Below, piece by piece: positions 1 to 13,599 of a stretch of 64,000 nucleotides of DNA. Location: positions 4,402,001 through 4,466,000 of the forward strand of contig JAVHKY010000029.1 in assembly GCA_035079385.1 (NCBI GenBank). Reading direction: 5' to 3'. Made by a program: the position numbers and the translations under genes. The notes under the pieces are model-generated. The model made no database searches. It was not told the DNA's origin and saw only the letters and a list, made by a program, of their open reading frames with translations. The stretch's first letter is position 1. Every line of letters begins with the position of its first letter. This DNA comes from Aspidiotus rigidus (lineage: Eukaryota > Arthropoda > Insecta > Hemiptera > Diaspididae).

Positions 1-2600
1 ATCATTGATTAGGCAGGTTACAAAAAAATTTGGCTTTTCGATATTCATTCCTACAATGCATTTCTTGGTGTATATCTGTTTCTCAATAGAATGAAAAATT
101 TAAAAAAGCAAAACGAATGAATTATTGCTGATAATATTATTATTGTGTACTAGGATATTCGAAAATCCCGCTCTTTCAATTCACCAATCGCCATTTTGTT
201 TATTGTTTATTGGTAACGCCCACAGCTAGTAAATCAAAATCACTCGAATTCTGTGTTACCACTTGTTGTTTTGTTTCCTGTAATATTGTTTCGTATTGAC
301 TTTCGTCGTTATATTCCCGTCGTGGTCAGTGATTTATGATTCAAATCAGAGAAATATGTATAAACCTATGAACGGGTAAGTACACCATCAAAATACACGC
401 CGAAACGAAGTTCAGAAACTTCCATTTAAACGTCATGGAAGCAACAAGCGTATTCCACGATCCTTTTGTTTACATTCGGCTACATTTGATTATCGGTTTT
501 TGGTTTATTGATACTGTCTATTTAATGTATTCGACGGACTCTTTTCAATAGTCATCGTATCTACATCGTTATTAGGTTATTACTGTCATTGAATTTACCG
601 GACGTCAAAGAATCACCGACTTCGACCTCACTTTGTAGTGATAAGAAAGCATTTTAATCACGTGTTCTGGACACACTAGAGTAACTACTGCTCGCCACCA
701 CGTTATAATTTGTACCCAAACACATGAGAAATCCCGCTCATAGTTTCATGCTCAGTTATTTTCAATTGATTTGTTCACTGTTTCTGAGAAATGGTTATTC
801 ATTATTCAAGTGTCAAGCGTCACTTCGAAGTGATAAGAATATCTCTTCGAAATCTTGTTACCTACCGTTTTCCTCCTCTCCGGGATTTCGTCCTAATACC
901 GGATTGCTCTTGAAATTCGTCGAGTGGATATGATTTGCCTGTGAAGCTCGTATATTTGCGATGACAATGTAAATTTTTCCGGTATCTTGACATCAAAATG
1001 AGATGCGATAGCGTACCATCGTAGTTAGCTCATCATCTGCGGTTTCTGTTCGTTTTCTCTAAAATCTGGAATTATACTTTAAGGCTTTCTCACACCTTCT
1101 ACCTAAGTTGCTGGAATCTCACTTTCAAATTTCTAGATAATGCACGGGAATGTAATGACCAAAATTCTGATCGAGTTCATCGTAAATTGAGCATATAATT
1201 ATTCATACATTCCTTCTATTTACGATTATGTGTATCTCAAAGTTCAAGGACCTTCGAATGATAGAATCTCAACTTGAAACATGGTCATCCTAATTGTTGA
1301 TTAATAATATATTCTTTCTATTTTCCCTGTTGACCGGTTCTAATGTTCCTCTATCATCGTGATTCTTCAATTTTTTCTCCAATTGAAACGTGAGTCTCCT
1401 CCAGGGAAATCCAATTAATGTGCAATACGTAGAATAGGGGATATTTCTTCATGAATTGTGGTTCTTTAAATCCGCTGAGAACTTATTATTCTCTTTTTTT
1501 CCCCCTTTCTTTCTTTTTCTTTGTTTTCTTCCTTAAAATATTAGAATCTAGAGACGTAATTACGAAGAACGCATGAAGAAAAAAACTTTTATAATCTTAT
1601 GAGATCACATGAGATACTGAATGACATCGTAAGGCAATTTTGGGTTATTGAAAGTTTTTCTTAGATATTCCGAAAGTACTGAAAAAATTCAATCATTGAT
1701 AGTATTTTACTTGATGAGATTGATTTATGATTTCTCGTTTAAGATAGATATTCTGAACGGTTATCATTCGCCAACAATGGAACTCCCAATCAAAAAATTT
1801 AAAAATGTTGAGATTTTTAAGAACAAAATCGAATAGGTAATTTTTCTAGTACCTATACATTTTGGCCGATATTCCTTTCCTTAAAAAATTTTCTATCGTG
1901 ACATTTAGATTAATATTGTCGTTCGTATATTCTGAAAACTGAATCGAAAAATAATTAGTATATTTTTCTATCTTTAATATTTATTTTATAAATATAACGC
2001 TCAAGAATTTCACGAAGGATACGTTTGATTATTTCTCGAATTTAAATAATTTATTTGTTTATTCATTTTATCGAACCGATCAAAAGTATAAGAGCAGTTC
2101 GATAAAAAAAAAAAAAAAAAAGATCGTTATGGATAAGTTCTTTCTTTCTTTTTTTTTCTAATATTCTTTTAGTGTCAAGGAACGTGGAATTTATATTGTA
2201 TTTATGGAAAGAACGAGAGCTAACTTTGTTCTATTTCCAGATTTAAGTCGTGGAGAATTCGGAGTGGCACTAGTGTCAAACAACGTGTTTTTGATTTCAC
2301 TACTCTAACAAAAAACGACAATGCTCGGATTCTAAAAAAATATAATTCATACCAAAGGAAAATTTATGTGCTACAAATTTTACTCTGTTCAATTTTTCAC
2401 TATTCACGTTCATTTTTGAGGTATTTCGGAAAACCTCCAAAATCCTTCGTTTCCTTATCAATAATTGTCTTTGTAGTACTACCTGCGTATTCCAAATTGA
2501 AGTATTGTGAACTTGAGCCGGATTTTGGCGCGAGTTCGTCATTTTACCCCTCTACGTGATGATAACGTGATCGCTATTGGTAGTGAAATAACCGTAATGT
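1..2600. other. Unique AT-rich DNA, no gene seen
   Basis: No open frame here is long or recognisable; the best (724-933 and 1648-1836, plus strand) have no domain and end by chance. The stretch is rich in short T and A runs, including an A18 run near 2103. I see no splice-site pair around a conserved-looking block. It is best read as intronic or intergenic DNA. Confidence 0.7.
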
Positions 2601-2609
2601 GATCGATCA

Positions 2610-2927
2610 TCATTCTAAATTTGGACACAGATCGGATCACGCATCATGGATCAAAAATTGGCGATCCGTGATCCGTATTCGGATCATTTTTTTCGGGGGC
2701 TTTGAACCGAGATGATTCAGATCATGCAGCGAGATAATCACCTTCTAATCTGTACATGAAAATGACAAAAAAAAAAAAAAAAAAAAAAAATACACGAAAG
2801 GACAGATCACGGATCCGAATTATTTTTTCATTCCAGAGCCGTGATCCGAGATGATTGGGGTCATTGGAAACAATTTTCTGATCCGCTATTGGGATCATGT
2901 TCTTACGATCCGTGCCCACACCTGCAT
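2610..2927. mobile_element. GATC-rich MITE, possibly hAT-derived
   Basis: The block is crowded with GATCCG/CGGATC words in both directions, and its two ends resemble each other as inverted repeats. The right end read on the minus strand starts TGTGGGCACGGATCG, and the left end reads TTTGGACACAGATCG. The middle carries an A27 run at about 2767. A terminus of the CAGGTGTGGGCAC type is common in hAT-family MITEs, which is the basis for the class. No coding capacity is present. The exact left boundary and the target duplication are unclear. Confidence 0.45.
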
Positions 2928-2974
2928 TTTTAATCTTTTATGCAGAGTATGACAGCAAACGATAAGGCTAGCGC

Positions 2975-3145
2975 TTTCGGCTTAAACGTGTGACCCTGAA
3001 AAATACAGCTTTGGTTTTGGCTTTTGACTTCAGAAAAATATAGCTATTTTTCGCCTAGCTTTTTGTTTAAGCATGTGACCCTGAAAAATATAGCTTTGGC
3101 TTTTGGCTTCAAAAAAATGAGAAAATACAGCTATTTTTCGACTTT
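2975..3145 (+). repeat. Two-copy tandem repeat, about 87 bp period
   Basis: A segment beginning GTGTGACCCTGAAAAATA and running through repeated GGCTTTTGG-like words to a TATTTTTCG end is present twice, at about 2985 and 3072. The copies differ by scattered substitutions. The unit is rich in the pentamer AGCTT and has no reading-frame logic. Confidence 0.55.
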
Positions 3146-3668
3146 CGGCTTTCAGATAGCTGTGACTCACTATTTTTGTGGCGCCTATTTGGGCCAGACA
3201 GCGCTAGTATCGCAAATCACAAAAACGAAAAAAATTGATGGACGGTGCGGGTGACGGACAGAAGGTTTTTTTGAATCGATCGGAATCAATTCTTAGGAGT
3301 TTGTTGGAAATTGTACGTTCTACAAATTTTGCTCCTGAATTGCTTTGCTCCCAACCCCAAGTTATTTTGAGATTACTTACTGAACTTCTATATGGGAAAA
3401 TTTTCCATTAGCATACACATATCACGAGATCAATTGAAGAACAAGATAAAGGTCGCATTACATGTTATTCTTACAGAGATTGAAATTTATTACAGAAAAA
3501 TCTGAAATAGGTATTATCCCGTAGAAGAGACAGCGCGTCACTCGATGTATTTTGTAAATCTGTTTCAGTGATTGACACAAGCAGAATGATTTGAAAATCA
3601 GAATCAATATTTTTATCATTTTTCATGATTGTGCCAAAGGAGACTTTTTTTTAAATTAGTAATACAGT

Positions 3669-3752
3669 AATTGAGGAGGGTTCTGGCAGAAGGGTGCCGT
3701 CCCATAAGAAATACATTGTGCGGACACCCTTTTGCCAGATACGTCCTCAATT
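3669..3752. repeat. Short near-palindromic hairpin
   Basis: The left arm (3669-3699) and right arm (3721-3752) pair almost completely: AATTGAGGAGG against CCTCAATT at the base, and CTGGCAGAAGGGTG against CACCCTTTTGCCAG inside. The loop is about 21 nt. It is a stem-loop of about 84 nt, the size of a microRNA precursor or a very small palindromic MITE. Confidence 0.6.
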
Positions 3753-6417
3753 GTTCTATTTAAACTTGAAACTTCACAAGATTTATTATTATGTTTTATG
3801 TATGAACGCTATCAGAAATTTTAGATGTTTATCGTTCTGTGAAAGTTGAATAGTGTGATTATTGACTTTAAGAACATGTTTGAAGAGGAATCCTATAAAC
3901 CAGTTCTAGTTTCATGATTGATCAGGAAAATGAGATCTTTCGTACCTTTCCAAGAGTTACCTTATATTCAATAATTTTCTTATTCTTTTCTAATTGAGAA
4001 ATAGGAATTTGTTTGGTGATATTAAATATTCATATTTTTCTTCAGTTTTCTTCAAGTTGTTTGCAGCAGTAGGTGGGGATATTAATTACAAGTATAGTAA
4101 TCGAAAAGTTATTCATTGGAATGATAGTGTTTTGAAGTTCTCAATGATTCTAGATGATATATAATATTATTGTCTAAAGCTGGACTATAAGTTACTTCTT
4201 ATATGGTCTAAGTCCACACCTCGGCCTGGTTCTGGGACTCATGGGAGTTACACTTGCATTGCGTCACGCTCATCTTTTCGATACAATGTAGCGCTTACTC
4301 AGTTTGAAATTGAATTACAAAATACAAAAAATCTGACTGCTGGCCCTCCTCGCGGATGACTGGTCCAAATTTATGAGTAATTGCTACTAGTGCTGTGCAA
4401 TTCGAAATACCAAAATCTTTTCCAAGATCCCTTATTTATTTGCAAATTAGGAATCCAGTAGGAGCGCTAGTGGCAATATCTAGAATGCACTAAAAGTTGA
4501 ACATAGTGTTTTTGACTGTGAGAGATTGTCGAAGTCGGATCTGATCTTCATGGTGATTGGTGAGAAAGCTATGGTCTATGATTCCATGTTTAAAATCTTC
4601 TTGTAGCTTTTTCGGTAACTTTCTGAATCGTTGAAAATTTATTCACTCCAAGAAAGAGTTTTTAGGTGATGGAGAATGTAGGTATCCTCATTTCTTATGC
4701 TCATTGTTTGTAAAAGAATATGATTTGTTCCTGATTTGCAAAATAAACAATATTTGTGTATAGAATCGAACATCTGGGGAACAGAACTTGTACATATCAC
4801 ATCTTCCCACGTGTTTTTTTTGTCTGAATTCTTTGCAATAATGTTGTATTTTATTTATTTGCGAGTACTGTATCATGCGAGTGTAAACTTTCCGTGTTCG
4901 AATGTTGTATCGGTTTCGATAATCGAAGCTTTTTGTTCAACTGTACTTGTATCGCTGTAGATTCCTACAATAATTTAATGGTTAATTATAACGCGTCAGT
5001 ATATGGGCTGTATATATGTCATGCTCATACACGATTTGTCATTTCGAAGTTTGATTAATGTTTGTTTATATACCTCTCAAAGTGGTATTAATCGGTTGTC
5101 ATCGCGTATGAAAGGAACGCCGTGATGGAGGATACGATGATATTAATCTCCAGTGCAGTCGAGATTGCGTATATAAAGAAGAAGGAGAAGAAGTAAGAAA
5201 AAATGTATGTAATATGTCGTGCTCTTTTTGCGCGATTTTGTTCGTATTTTTACTTCCTTAACATTTTCGCACCCTAGACCAGGACTGTCGTCGGTGTAGA
5301 GCTGGAAAGTTACGGGCAGACAAAGCGTTGGAAACGTATTTACGTGCGGGAAAAATATCATTAATCATAGCTGGTGAATAATGATAAATATGTACGTAAA
5401 TGTGCAACTTCGTAAGATAGATCGTACGCAGCTTTTGAGCTAATTGTTATTTTGGAAAACAGCTTGGCATTTAAGTCAAAAACCGTCGTTGTAAACTGCC
5501 AGCTAAGTGTCGGCATCCTCTACCTTCGGGTTTTCTCGTTTTCGTCCAGTTGTTACTATTTTTCATTTGTCTTTTTCCTCTTCGGAGCTTTTAATAGTTT
5601 TCCTTGTAATTAAAAACGTTTTCTCATGAACGACTATCATCGATGTAAAACAGCGAATGAAATGCTCGTGTAATTTGATTTATTACGCTCGTCGCCGAGT
5701 ACACGTCTTTCTTATTTTTTATGTCTATCGTTTTATGCGGAAATATTCGTCTCACTCCCTATTTTAAGGCTGGCGTACGGTTTGTCGTCGATTTTTGAAT
5801 ATAAAATTGATATTGAAAAGAGTGCGATCATGGAAGACACACAACGATTCTATAGAATTAGGCTAGAAATGATGCAGGAAATAAATTCTTAAAAATCAGA
5901 TGCACAGTAATTTCAGAACTCTTCTATGTGACTTTCTATTTGAATTTTTAGAGAAAAAAAGAGAGAAGAGAATACGTCGTGTTACATGAGTAGTCATTAT
6001 CACTCATCATCATCATCACCTTTGAGTGCAAGCTTCGGAGAAATTGCGCACAGTGAGTAGCGCATACAACGTCTTTCTTGGCGAATATGATGCCTAAAAG
6101 AGTAATTGAATCTTCAAAACTACGAGCCATATTAGTCGTAAGAGGAGGTTGGCTCATAGGTACGTAACACAGAAATCTTCAGTCTTGGACAGTCAATCGT
6201 ATACACAGAACATAAACTGAAAAAAAAATTGTAATAATAAGTAAAGTGAAAAGTAAAATGAATAAAAAACAAAAATGAAATAAAATGAGGAAATTTGGTG
6301 GAAAAAAAATTAAATAAATGAAAAATAAAGTAAAATGATTGAAAATGGGTGTAGATTGAAACAATAATATTTTCAATCATTTTATATTTTGTATTCATTA
6401 AATTTTTTCTCGAACTT
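3753..6417. other. Unique DNA, no gene seen
   Basis: I find only short chance frames in this stretch. The longest, on the minus strand at 6132-6515, is Phe/Ile-rich and comes from AT-rich composition. No repeat family shared with the rest of the window was noticed. The end (6240-6360) is A-rich low-complexity sequence next to the foldback element. Confidence 0.65.
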
Positions 6418-8313
6418 GGCTCTAGCCAGGTAAGGGGGCGGGGGATGGCCTTGGTCAAAAAATGTTTCAAATGTTCATCAAAATGTTGTCCCCAATGAGA
6501 AAACTCGAAACCCAAAAAATTGGACCCATCCGCTCACCCACATGGGCTGCAGAGTCATTTTTTGCCTAAAATCAAAATGGCTGCATCTCAGGCAATAATG
6601 ATCGCACAGCAGTGTATCTTGGGGACGTTTTAGTATATGTGAACGTTCATCCATGGTATTTTTACCAAAAAAAAATTATTCACGTTTTCCTTAGTTTCTA
6701 GCTATAACAAAACTTCAAACTCGAATATTTAAAAAAATCGGGGGGGGGGGGAAGGGAAGGCACCTGGGGAAAATCATCCATTTGAAGAGCCATGCCATCT
6801 ACTGCAACATGCATTAGTACCATAGTCCTCGGTGAGGTGGAACATTCCCAAAAAAATCAATATAATAAATATAATGAATTTCTGTGATATTTGCATGAAT
6901 AGCGGGGTGAACTGCGACTGCTTCCGCAATAGACCGCGTGAAATCAATAGTCAATGTTCGGGCTGAAAGATACGCACTGGAATGTAGATAGACCAAAAAT
7001 ATATTTTCAGTATTTCGTTTATCAATTTGGTCAATTCTTATGTAAACACATCCTCGGATTAGCTAGAGTGCATTAGGTTGAGAAAAATAGTTGAAAAACT
7101 CTCCAGTCGCTGGAACAGTCTGAAAACAGTAGAGAAGTGAGAAAACCCACTTTTTCACCCTGGAGGACTGTGAGTTTTGGTATTTTATTCATCAGTTAGG
7201 TCGATTATAATGTAAACACGCCCACCAAGTTTTTCCGACTCGGCGCGGCGGATGTTTTTACATAAGAATTGACCTAATTGATTAACGAAATACGAAAAAT
7301 TGCAGTAATTGCAGTTCTGTAAATTGAAAAAGTGGATTCTCTAGATTTCTTACAATTTCAAAACCTTTCAAGGGACTGGAGAATTTATTGACTATTTTTT
7401 TTCAACTTGGCAGATGTATTTACATAAGATTTGAGCTAATTGATAAATAAAATACCAAAAATCACGGTCCTCCAGGTTGAAAAACTGGACTTTCTCGATT
7501 ATCTATCACTTCCGGAACGTTCCAGCGATTGGAGAATTTTTTGACCATTTTCTTGAACTCCCCAGGATGAAAAAGTGGATTTTCTCAATTTTTCATCTTT
7601 TCCAGACCATTCCAGCGACTGGAGAATTTTTCAACTATTTTTCTCAATCTAACGCACTCCTCCTAGCCCGTGGATGTGTTTACATAAAAATTGACCAAAT
7701 TGATAAACGAAATACTGAAAATATATTTTTGGTCTATCTACATTCCCATTTCATCCCACAGAAGAGTGCGTATTTTTCAGCTCGAACATTGACTATTGAT
7801 TTCACGCGGTCTACTGCGATAGGAGTCGTAGTTCACCCCGCTATTCATGGAAATATCACAGAAATTCATCATTATATATTGATTTTTTTGGCAATGTTTC
7901 ACCTCACCAAGGACTGGAGTACTAATGCATGTTGTAGTAGATGGTATGGCGCTTCAAATGGATGATTTTCCCCTGGTGCCTCCCCCCCTCCGATTTTTTT
8001 AAATATTCGAGTTTGAAGTTTTGTTATAGCTAGAAACTAAGGAAAATATGAATGATTTTTTTTTGATAAAAATACCATGAATGAACTTTCACATATACTA
8101 AAATGTCCCCTAGTTACACAGCTATGCGATCAATATTGCCTGAGATACAACCATTTGGATTTTAGGCCTACAAATGACTCTGCAGCCTATGTGGGTGAGC
8201 GGATGGGTCCAATGTTTTGGGTTTCAGTTTTCTCATTGGGAACATCATTTTGACGGACATTTGAAACATTTTTCGACCAAGGTCATTCCCCCCCACTTAC
8301 CCCGGCTAGAGCC
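6418..8313. mobile_element. Foldback element with ~0.7 kb inverted arms
   Basis: The ends are complementary: GGCTCTAGCC at 6418 and GGCTAGAGCC ending at 8313, each continued by GGTAAG-type sequence and a G/C run. The arms (about 6418-7110 and 7590-8313) match with scattered differences over several hundred bases, including a TTGGACCCATCC block and its complement, and a TTGACTATTGATTTCACGCG block with its complement near 6930-6950. The middle contains repeated subunits built around CTGGAGAATTTTT and TTTACATAAAAATTGA. No transposase frame is present. It is a non-autonomous foldback DNA transposon. The family is unknown and no clear target duplication was found. Confidence 0.75.
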
Positions 8314-8530
8314 TTTACTCTTTTCATTTTCATTATTTATTTATTTATTTAACTTATTTTTCTTCTTCTTCCTCTTCTTATTTTTTTCTTATCATTTTTT
8401 TCCAAATTCTGACTCTCGATTTGTGTTATGTGAACAAAATTAATTGTCTTAGACGGAAGATTCTTTGTCACCTATCTATGGGCCAACCCCTTCTTACTAC
8501 AATATGATGCCTTTAGTATATTGTATGACA

Positions 8531-8615
8531 GGCCTAGTATAATGAAGGCGAAGGTTCCAAAGTAGCGGAGGCTAAAATTTTTAGTCGATCAAGGGCAGTG
8601 ACGACGTCATAAACA
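8531..8615 (+). repeat. Fragment of the 157-bp dispersed repeat
   Basis: The words GGCCTAGTATAATGAAGG and GACGTCATAA in this order match the head and middle of the tandem unit found at 54966-55362. Here only part of one unit remains, with its CRE-like palindrome damaged to CGACGTCA. Confidence 0.5.
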
Positions 8616-8619
8616 AACC

Positions 8620-11139
8620 GTGACGGTTTTCCAAGAGTAGTCGGGGTCTTTCGAGGAAATTTTATGATATACCTTCTATGATTTAATTTAGCCGCTTTCC
8701 AAGTTCCAAAACGAACAATTTTAAATTTTGTTTCGCCCCTGAAAGAATAGAAATCATAAAATATAATAGTAATAATTTGGAAAGATGCGTTCATCGCGAA
8801 TACAGTAACGTCCCCGTATGTGTAGAGTGTGCTTTTGTTATTGTTATGTAGTTACGCCTAATTCTTTGTTTTCACAATTTTCGGCGAATGAAGAAGCGCG
8901 AGAGAGGGTTATAATTTTATTATGTAATTCCCCAAACGTATGTCGTTCCCCAGCATTGAATGTTGAATACCTGCACCTCTATATTGCCACATTATGTTTT
9001 ACGAGAAAAGTCACGCTAATTAAGCGACCAAATTATTCCTAAGTGTTCTGAAGCACATATAAGGTGAAGAACTTGTATAGGAATCGATATTTTTCTTTCT
9101 CTCAACTTTCTTACTCGTATCACTTTGAGAAAGGAGAAAATATTCCTATTTTTATCGGGAAAGTTTTCGAGACTATGATAGACGATCAGCCGACCGTGTT
9201 TCGTGTGAAGCTGACTCAAGAGTAATGACCTTTACGAGCAAATAATTGGATATTTATTGTCAGCTTTTTGAAAAGTATGTATTTTGTTTTACAACATACC
9301 AAAGGTAACAATTTTTTTCGTAATAAATTTCTGTGGAATTTTTTTTTGGAAATTTGCTTCAATCTTCCTTACCTGTGTTGAATGATAAAGGCCTAAAGCG
9401 TTTTTCATATAGCTACTCCTAAATTAAACTGTGGTTTCGTTATCGAAAAATTTTCCGAATCTACCGCCGTTCGTGAGCATTTCTCAAACAAGAACATTTT
9501 TTGTGCATCTTTCTTCGTCCGGAATCCCACCGATTCAGGACTCATCCTCGTTCTACTTTCCGCTGCCATTTCGTCTTCGGTATTTCTTTCACACTTTTAG
9601 CCCTGCTGCCAGTGTTGAATATTTTCCTTTTATCGTATTTACAATATTCCCAAAAATTCGTTTTTCTAAAGGGTTTTGTTCTTAGATGCTTCTGTTAACG
9701 AGTTTCCCACCTCGATTTGAATTTAGATAGTATTGAGTTAGGTTCAAACTTGGTTATAGTCACACATGGTCTACCTTCCAGCTTACATTCGAAATTGTTA
9801 ATACTCAAGTAAATCGCGAATAGTTCTCGATCGTAAATGCTCATATTTCTTTGAGCCAGGCCGAGTAGAGAGTAAGCTTCGAACTTTAGCCGAACTTAAT
9901 GTCTATGTTCGGTCTAGGTCTTCTTACATGTAGAACGTGAACTTAGTTTTTACCTTAGGAGGCCGAGCCAAGGCTGGGTCACGCCAGTACGGAGTTTCAA
10001 AACAGTAGCCTAATCGACCTTGTAGATTAATTGATCCCTAACACACCCTATGACGTCATTGGATAGAGTCAATCCTTTAGCCAAGTACACTTCAATACTG
10101 AGCTAACCACTGATAAAGAACAGTCAAAGTATTTTTCGCTTAATTTGATGCTAGTTTTATAGGATGGAAGAGAGAGCATCTTTCCGTGTATTTGAGAAAT
10201 ATGAAAGAAGTATTTGAGAAGAACTGGCGTTAGTGGAATCTGCTGGCGATAGTGATATCCTCTGATCGCACGTCATCCCAGCATTCGTCTATTTACATGT
10301 TTCTCACAATTAGTCAAGTCTTATTCAGCAGTCCAAGTGCTGCATTCATTTTATGTTCGTAACAACATACGAGTAACAATCGCGCCAACTTTCAAGTTTA
10401 ATTGATTTGATGGTGAACTCGTCAGCTCTAGACCGTCCAGAAATTCAACGGAAAGTTGCAGGATTTTATTCTAATTTTCACCGATCAGGTTATTCACGCT
10501 TGTGTAGGTTCTGGCTTCTCCGAGAATCAATTTCAACATCTTGTCGTTGACTTTCTGATAATGACCACTCTTTGGTGCCAAATTGCAACATTAGAAAAGT
10601 TCAGGAATCCTGTGAAGTGTCAAAATTTTCACCATAAACAATTCTCATAATATCCTAAGATTTTATGCTTGCTGGCGAATCAATAATGTCCCCATTGTTT
10701 GAGTCAGAATAAAGGAAATCTGCAGCAGAAATTGTGATAACTCTGCTCGCTTGTTCTGAGTTTGTTACAGGCCATGAAAGAAAAAACTTGATATAATTGA
10801 ATTCACATTAAATAGTTTTTGAATGATGGACAAAGTGGAAGAAATGCGTGTGAGAAGTGAGATTGAGTTGGTTCTTACCTCATAAATCTCCCCAGACTTA
10901 ATAGATTTGAGAGACCAATAAAGGTTTGTAAGAAGCTTGATTTACTGAGTGTTTCGAGACTTTAGGAGTCTCCTACGAGCAACAAGCAACGAATTATCTG
11001 GTATCAAATGGGCCAATGGTATTTGAGATCTAATCACTGGATTGCACGTTGTTTGTCGCCAATTTTTGTTAATTGTAGGATAGCCCTAAATCAGCGTTGT
11101 AAGATGATTAGGACGTTGAGAGGTGTTCAACTTTATAGA
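8620..11139. other. Unique DNA, no gene seen
   Basis: There are several short frames on both strands and none has a recognisable domain. A TGACGTCA palindrome occurs at about 10051. The region has normal mixed composition and does not match the repeat families described elsewhere in the window. Confidence 0.6.
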
Positions 11140-11370
11140 ACTTTCTAAGATGAGGGTGAATTAGGACGACCTCGGCCTATACAGGTGATAGATGAGAGAC
11201 TTGGAAAAATTTCGACTTTGAAGCTATATATGATGGGAAGGGGACTTGGAAAATGCCGACCCCTGAGCTATATACGTTAAGAGAATGACTTGGAAAAATT
11301 TCGAGCTTGATACTGCACACGAGGGACTCTCATAAAACAGGTTCTCTGTTTGCCTCAATCAACAAAGGTA
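11140..11370. repeat. Fragment of the TGACGTCA foldback family
   Basis: The hallmark phrases of the family occur here: GGGACTTGGAAAA repeats separated by AGCTATATA words, followed by ATAAAACAGGTTCTCTGTT. Both termini are missing, so this is a decayed internal piece. Confidence 0.55.
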
Positions 11371-13590
11371 ATGAAGGCAATCCCGAGCTGCTCACCAACT
11401 GGATTGTGACTTTTTTTTATCTCAACTCGTAACTGGATCGAGCAACTATAAAAAGACATTAGAAGTGATCTTTATTTATTTGGCTCGGCCAGAACATTCT
11501 TTCATTGACGTAACTTCAACGTACTCACAAATTGTACACAGTGCCAGTGACAATTTTTCAAGCGCACACGCTACCTGATTGCAGGCCTTAGTCTATAGAC
11601 ATCATTTTTCCAATTCAATTGCATGACCCGACATACGAGTAATTTAACGAACATTAGCGATAAATATGAATTGAAAAGTCCTCTAAATTACATAACACAG
11701 CCCGCACTGCTTTATCAAGTGCACATTCAAGAGTATGGTTGAGCAGTTAGCCTTCTCCAAATTTTTAAACATTTTTCAACGTGGTCTCTATAAAGGAAAG
11801 GTCCGCTCATTTAAAACTATGAAAAGTTTCTAGAAACAAATACGCTTTAAATTAATTAGAGGCGCATTCGGTCTACGTTTTTATTAACTTACACAGCGGA
11901 ACACAGATGAAAATTATATAAAGGGTACGAAATTATTCAGATCGTAAAGTTCGTAATTAACGTACCATAAAAAGATATATCCGTTAAATAATTTCAAAGA
12001 AATTTTTAAGCTGTATTCTACAAAACAATTTCAAAAAATATACCCTCGTATCGCAACAAGAATTTTTTTTTCACTCTCTCTCTCCTGCAGAAACAATTGA
12101 GAGACTGGCCCTCCAAGTTACGAGTAATACATGTTACCTCCGACATTCATATACTACGGCAGAATATTAATTCGTAACCCTTCGTGATGACTTTCAAAAA
12201 AATTCTGAACAGTAATTAAGGTTCCCGAAAAAAATCTTAATGACTTGTTATCATATTAACACCGGCGAATGTTTTTGAACGGACCGGACTCTTTCAATTG
12301 AAGTGATTTGTTTCTTCTTTTCATTTTCACCGCTCCCGCCGTAAAGAAAACTAACGCGGTCATATTTATTTACGCACTCTTTGCAAATACATTATTATAC
12401 AAAGTATCCTCCAGCACAAACACACAGAACGTACACACCCCAAAATCCTGCGAAACAAAAGGAAATTAACGGGATGACGAAATGAGCTTGTTTTATACAT
12501 AACGATATGATTACGCTCGGGGACGGAAATTTAATTAAAATATTAATGACAGCCTAACTTATCAAAGTGTACCTCCAGCTGGTAAATTCTCTTGCTGCGT
12601 CCATCGTTTACCTTCCCACGATTTCTTAAGAAATTTATGATATCAGGGTTTCTTAAAATACTTGGTAAGTTGGACGGCAAAAATATCGTACTCGGACGAA
12701 CAAAAAGTGGCAAAAAAAAAAAAAAAAACTTTACCGATTGAAGTTTGCTAAAGCTCCGATAATTCGACAATTTTAGGAAAAACTTTAGGAACATGGTTCT
12801 ACAAGTTTGATCAAACTCGCGAAAAAGCTCACACAGGCTTAGAGGACACGGGCTAAGGATATTTTTTCTTGTGGAACCTATTACATATTCACGACCATAA
12901 AATAAGCACAGAAAGAAGTCAATGACATTTGAGCGCATATTAAGGTGTCTACCAGATTTAAGAAGAGAAAAACGAAGATATCCAGTCACCTCAGAAGAGG
13001 TTTTTCTTATTTTTCCTACCTAGAACTTAAGATACTTCGGTTTTTTTTTTCGCGTATCAACAATTCCTAAATTTTGCAACGAAGAAAATTGGTAAGGATT
13101 TGTTTGATGGGAGAAAACAGGAAATCATGGATATATGTCTGCCTCTTCTTCGAATAATTTTAGAAAAAGCCAAGTTAGAATTGAGAAGGCATCAAACGAG
13201 CCTCAAATTTTATAGATCATGTCAATAAGTAAATATCGACATATTATAGTACAGTCATTATCCGGATTTTGTAAGGAAATAATTGCTACCCAAAATTTTA
13301 TTGATGGAAGTTCTTAAGCATGATCCCAAATGATACCAAAAAAACCCATGGCCCCCAGCCCAATTCCATTTTTTTTTTGAGGGGGGGGATCAAAATGTGG
13401 ACCCGGAATCAGTTTTTCTCAATTTTCTCGCTAAATATGTACTTTTGAGGAAAATGTCAAGAGACCGAAAATATTCTGCATATGATTCTCTTCAAAAATG
13501 GTTCTTATAAAAATTTTCGTTACGATCATTGTCACGGAGTTAGAGCGCTTTGAAAGTACAGGAAATGTGAAGAAAATGTATTACACCGCT
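11371..13590. other. Unique DNA, no gene seen
   Basis: An A17 run lies at about 12713 and a G-run at 13381. The 148-residue minus-strand frame at 12543-12989 includes a poly(Phe) tract made by the A-run, and I do not accept it as a gene. Nothing else stands out. Confidence 0.6.
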
Positions 13591-13599
13591 GTACAGGTT

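Noticed and set aside
6132..6515. 127-residue minus-strand frame, hydrophobic, membrane-like
   Set aside because: The Phe/Ile/Tyr richness is simply the complement of an A-rich low-complexity block, and it crosses into the foldback arm.
7477..7965. 162-residue plus-strand frame
   Set aside because: It lies entirely inside the foldback element and follows its internal direct repeats; its halves repeat the same words (MKNWTFSI and MKKWIFSI).
12543..12989. 148-residue minus-strand open frame
   Set aside because: It includes a poly(Phe) tract made by an A17 run, has no domain, and has no splice or promoter context.
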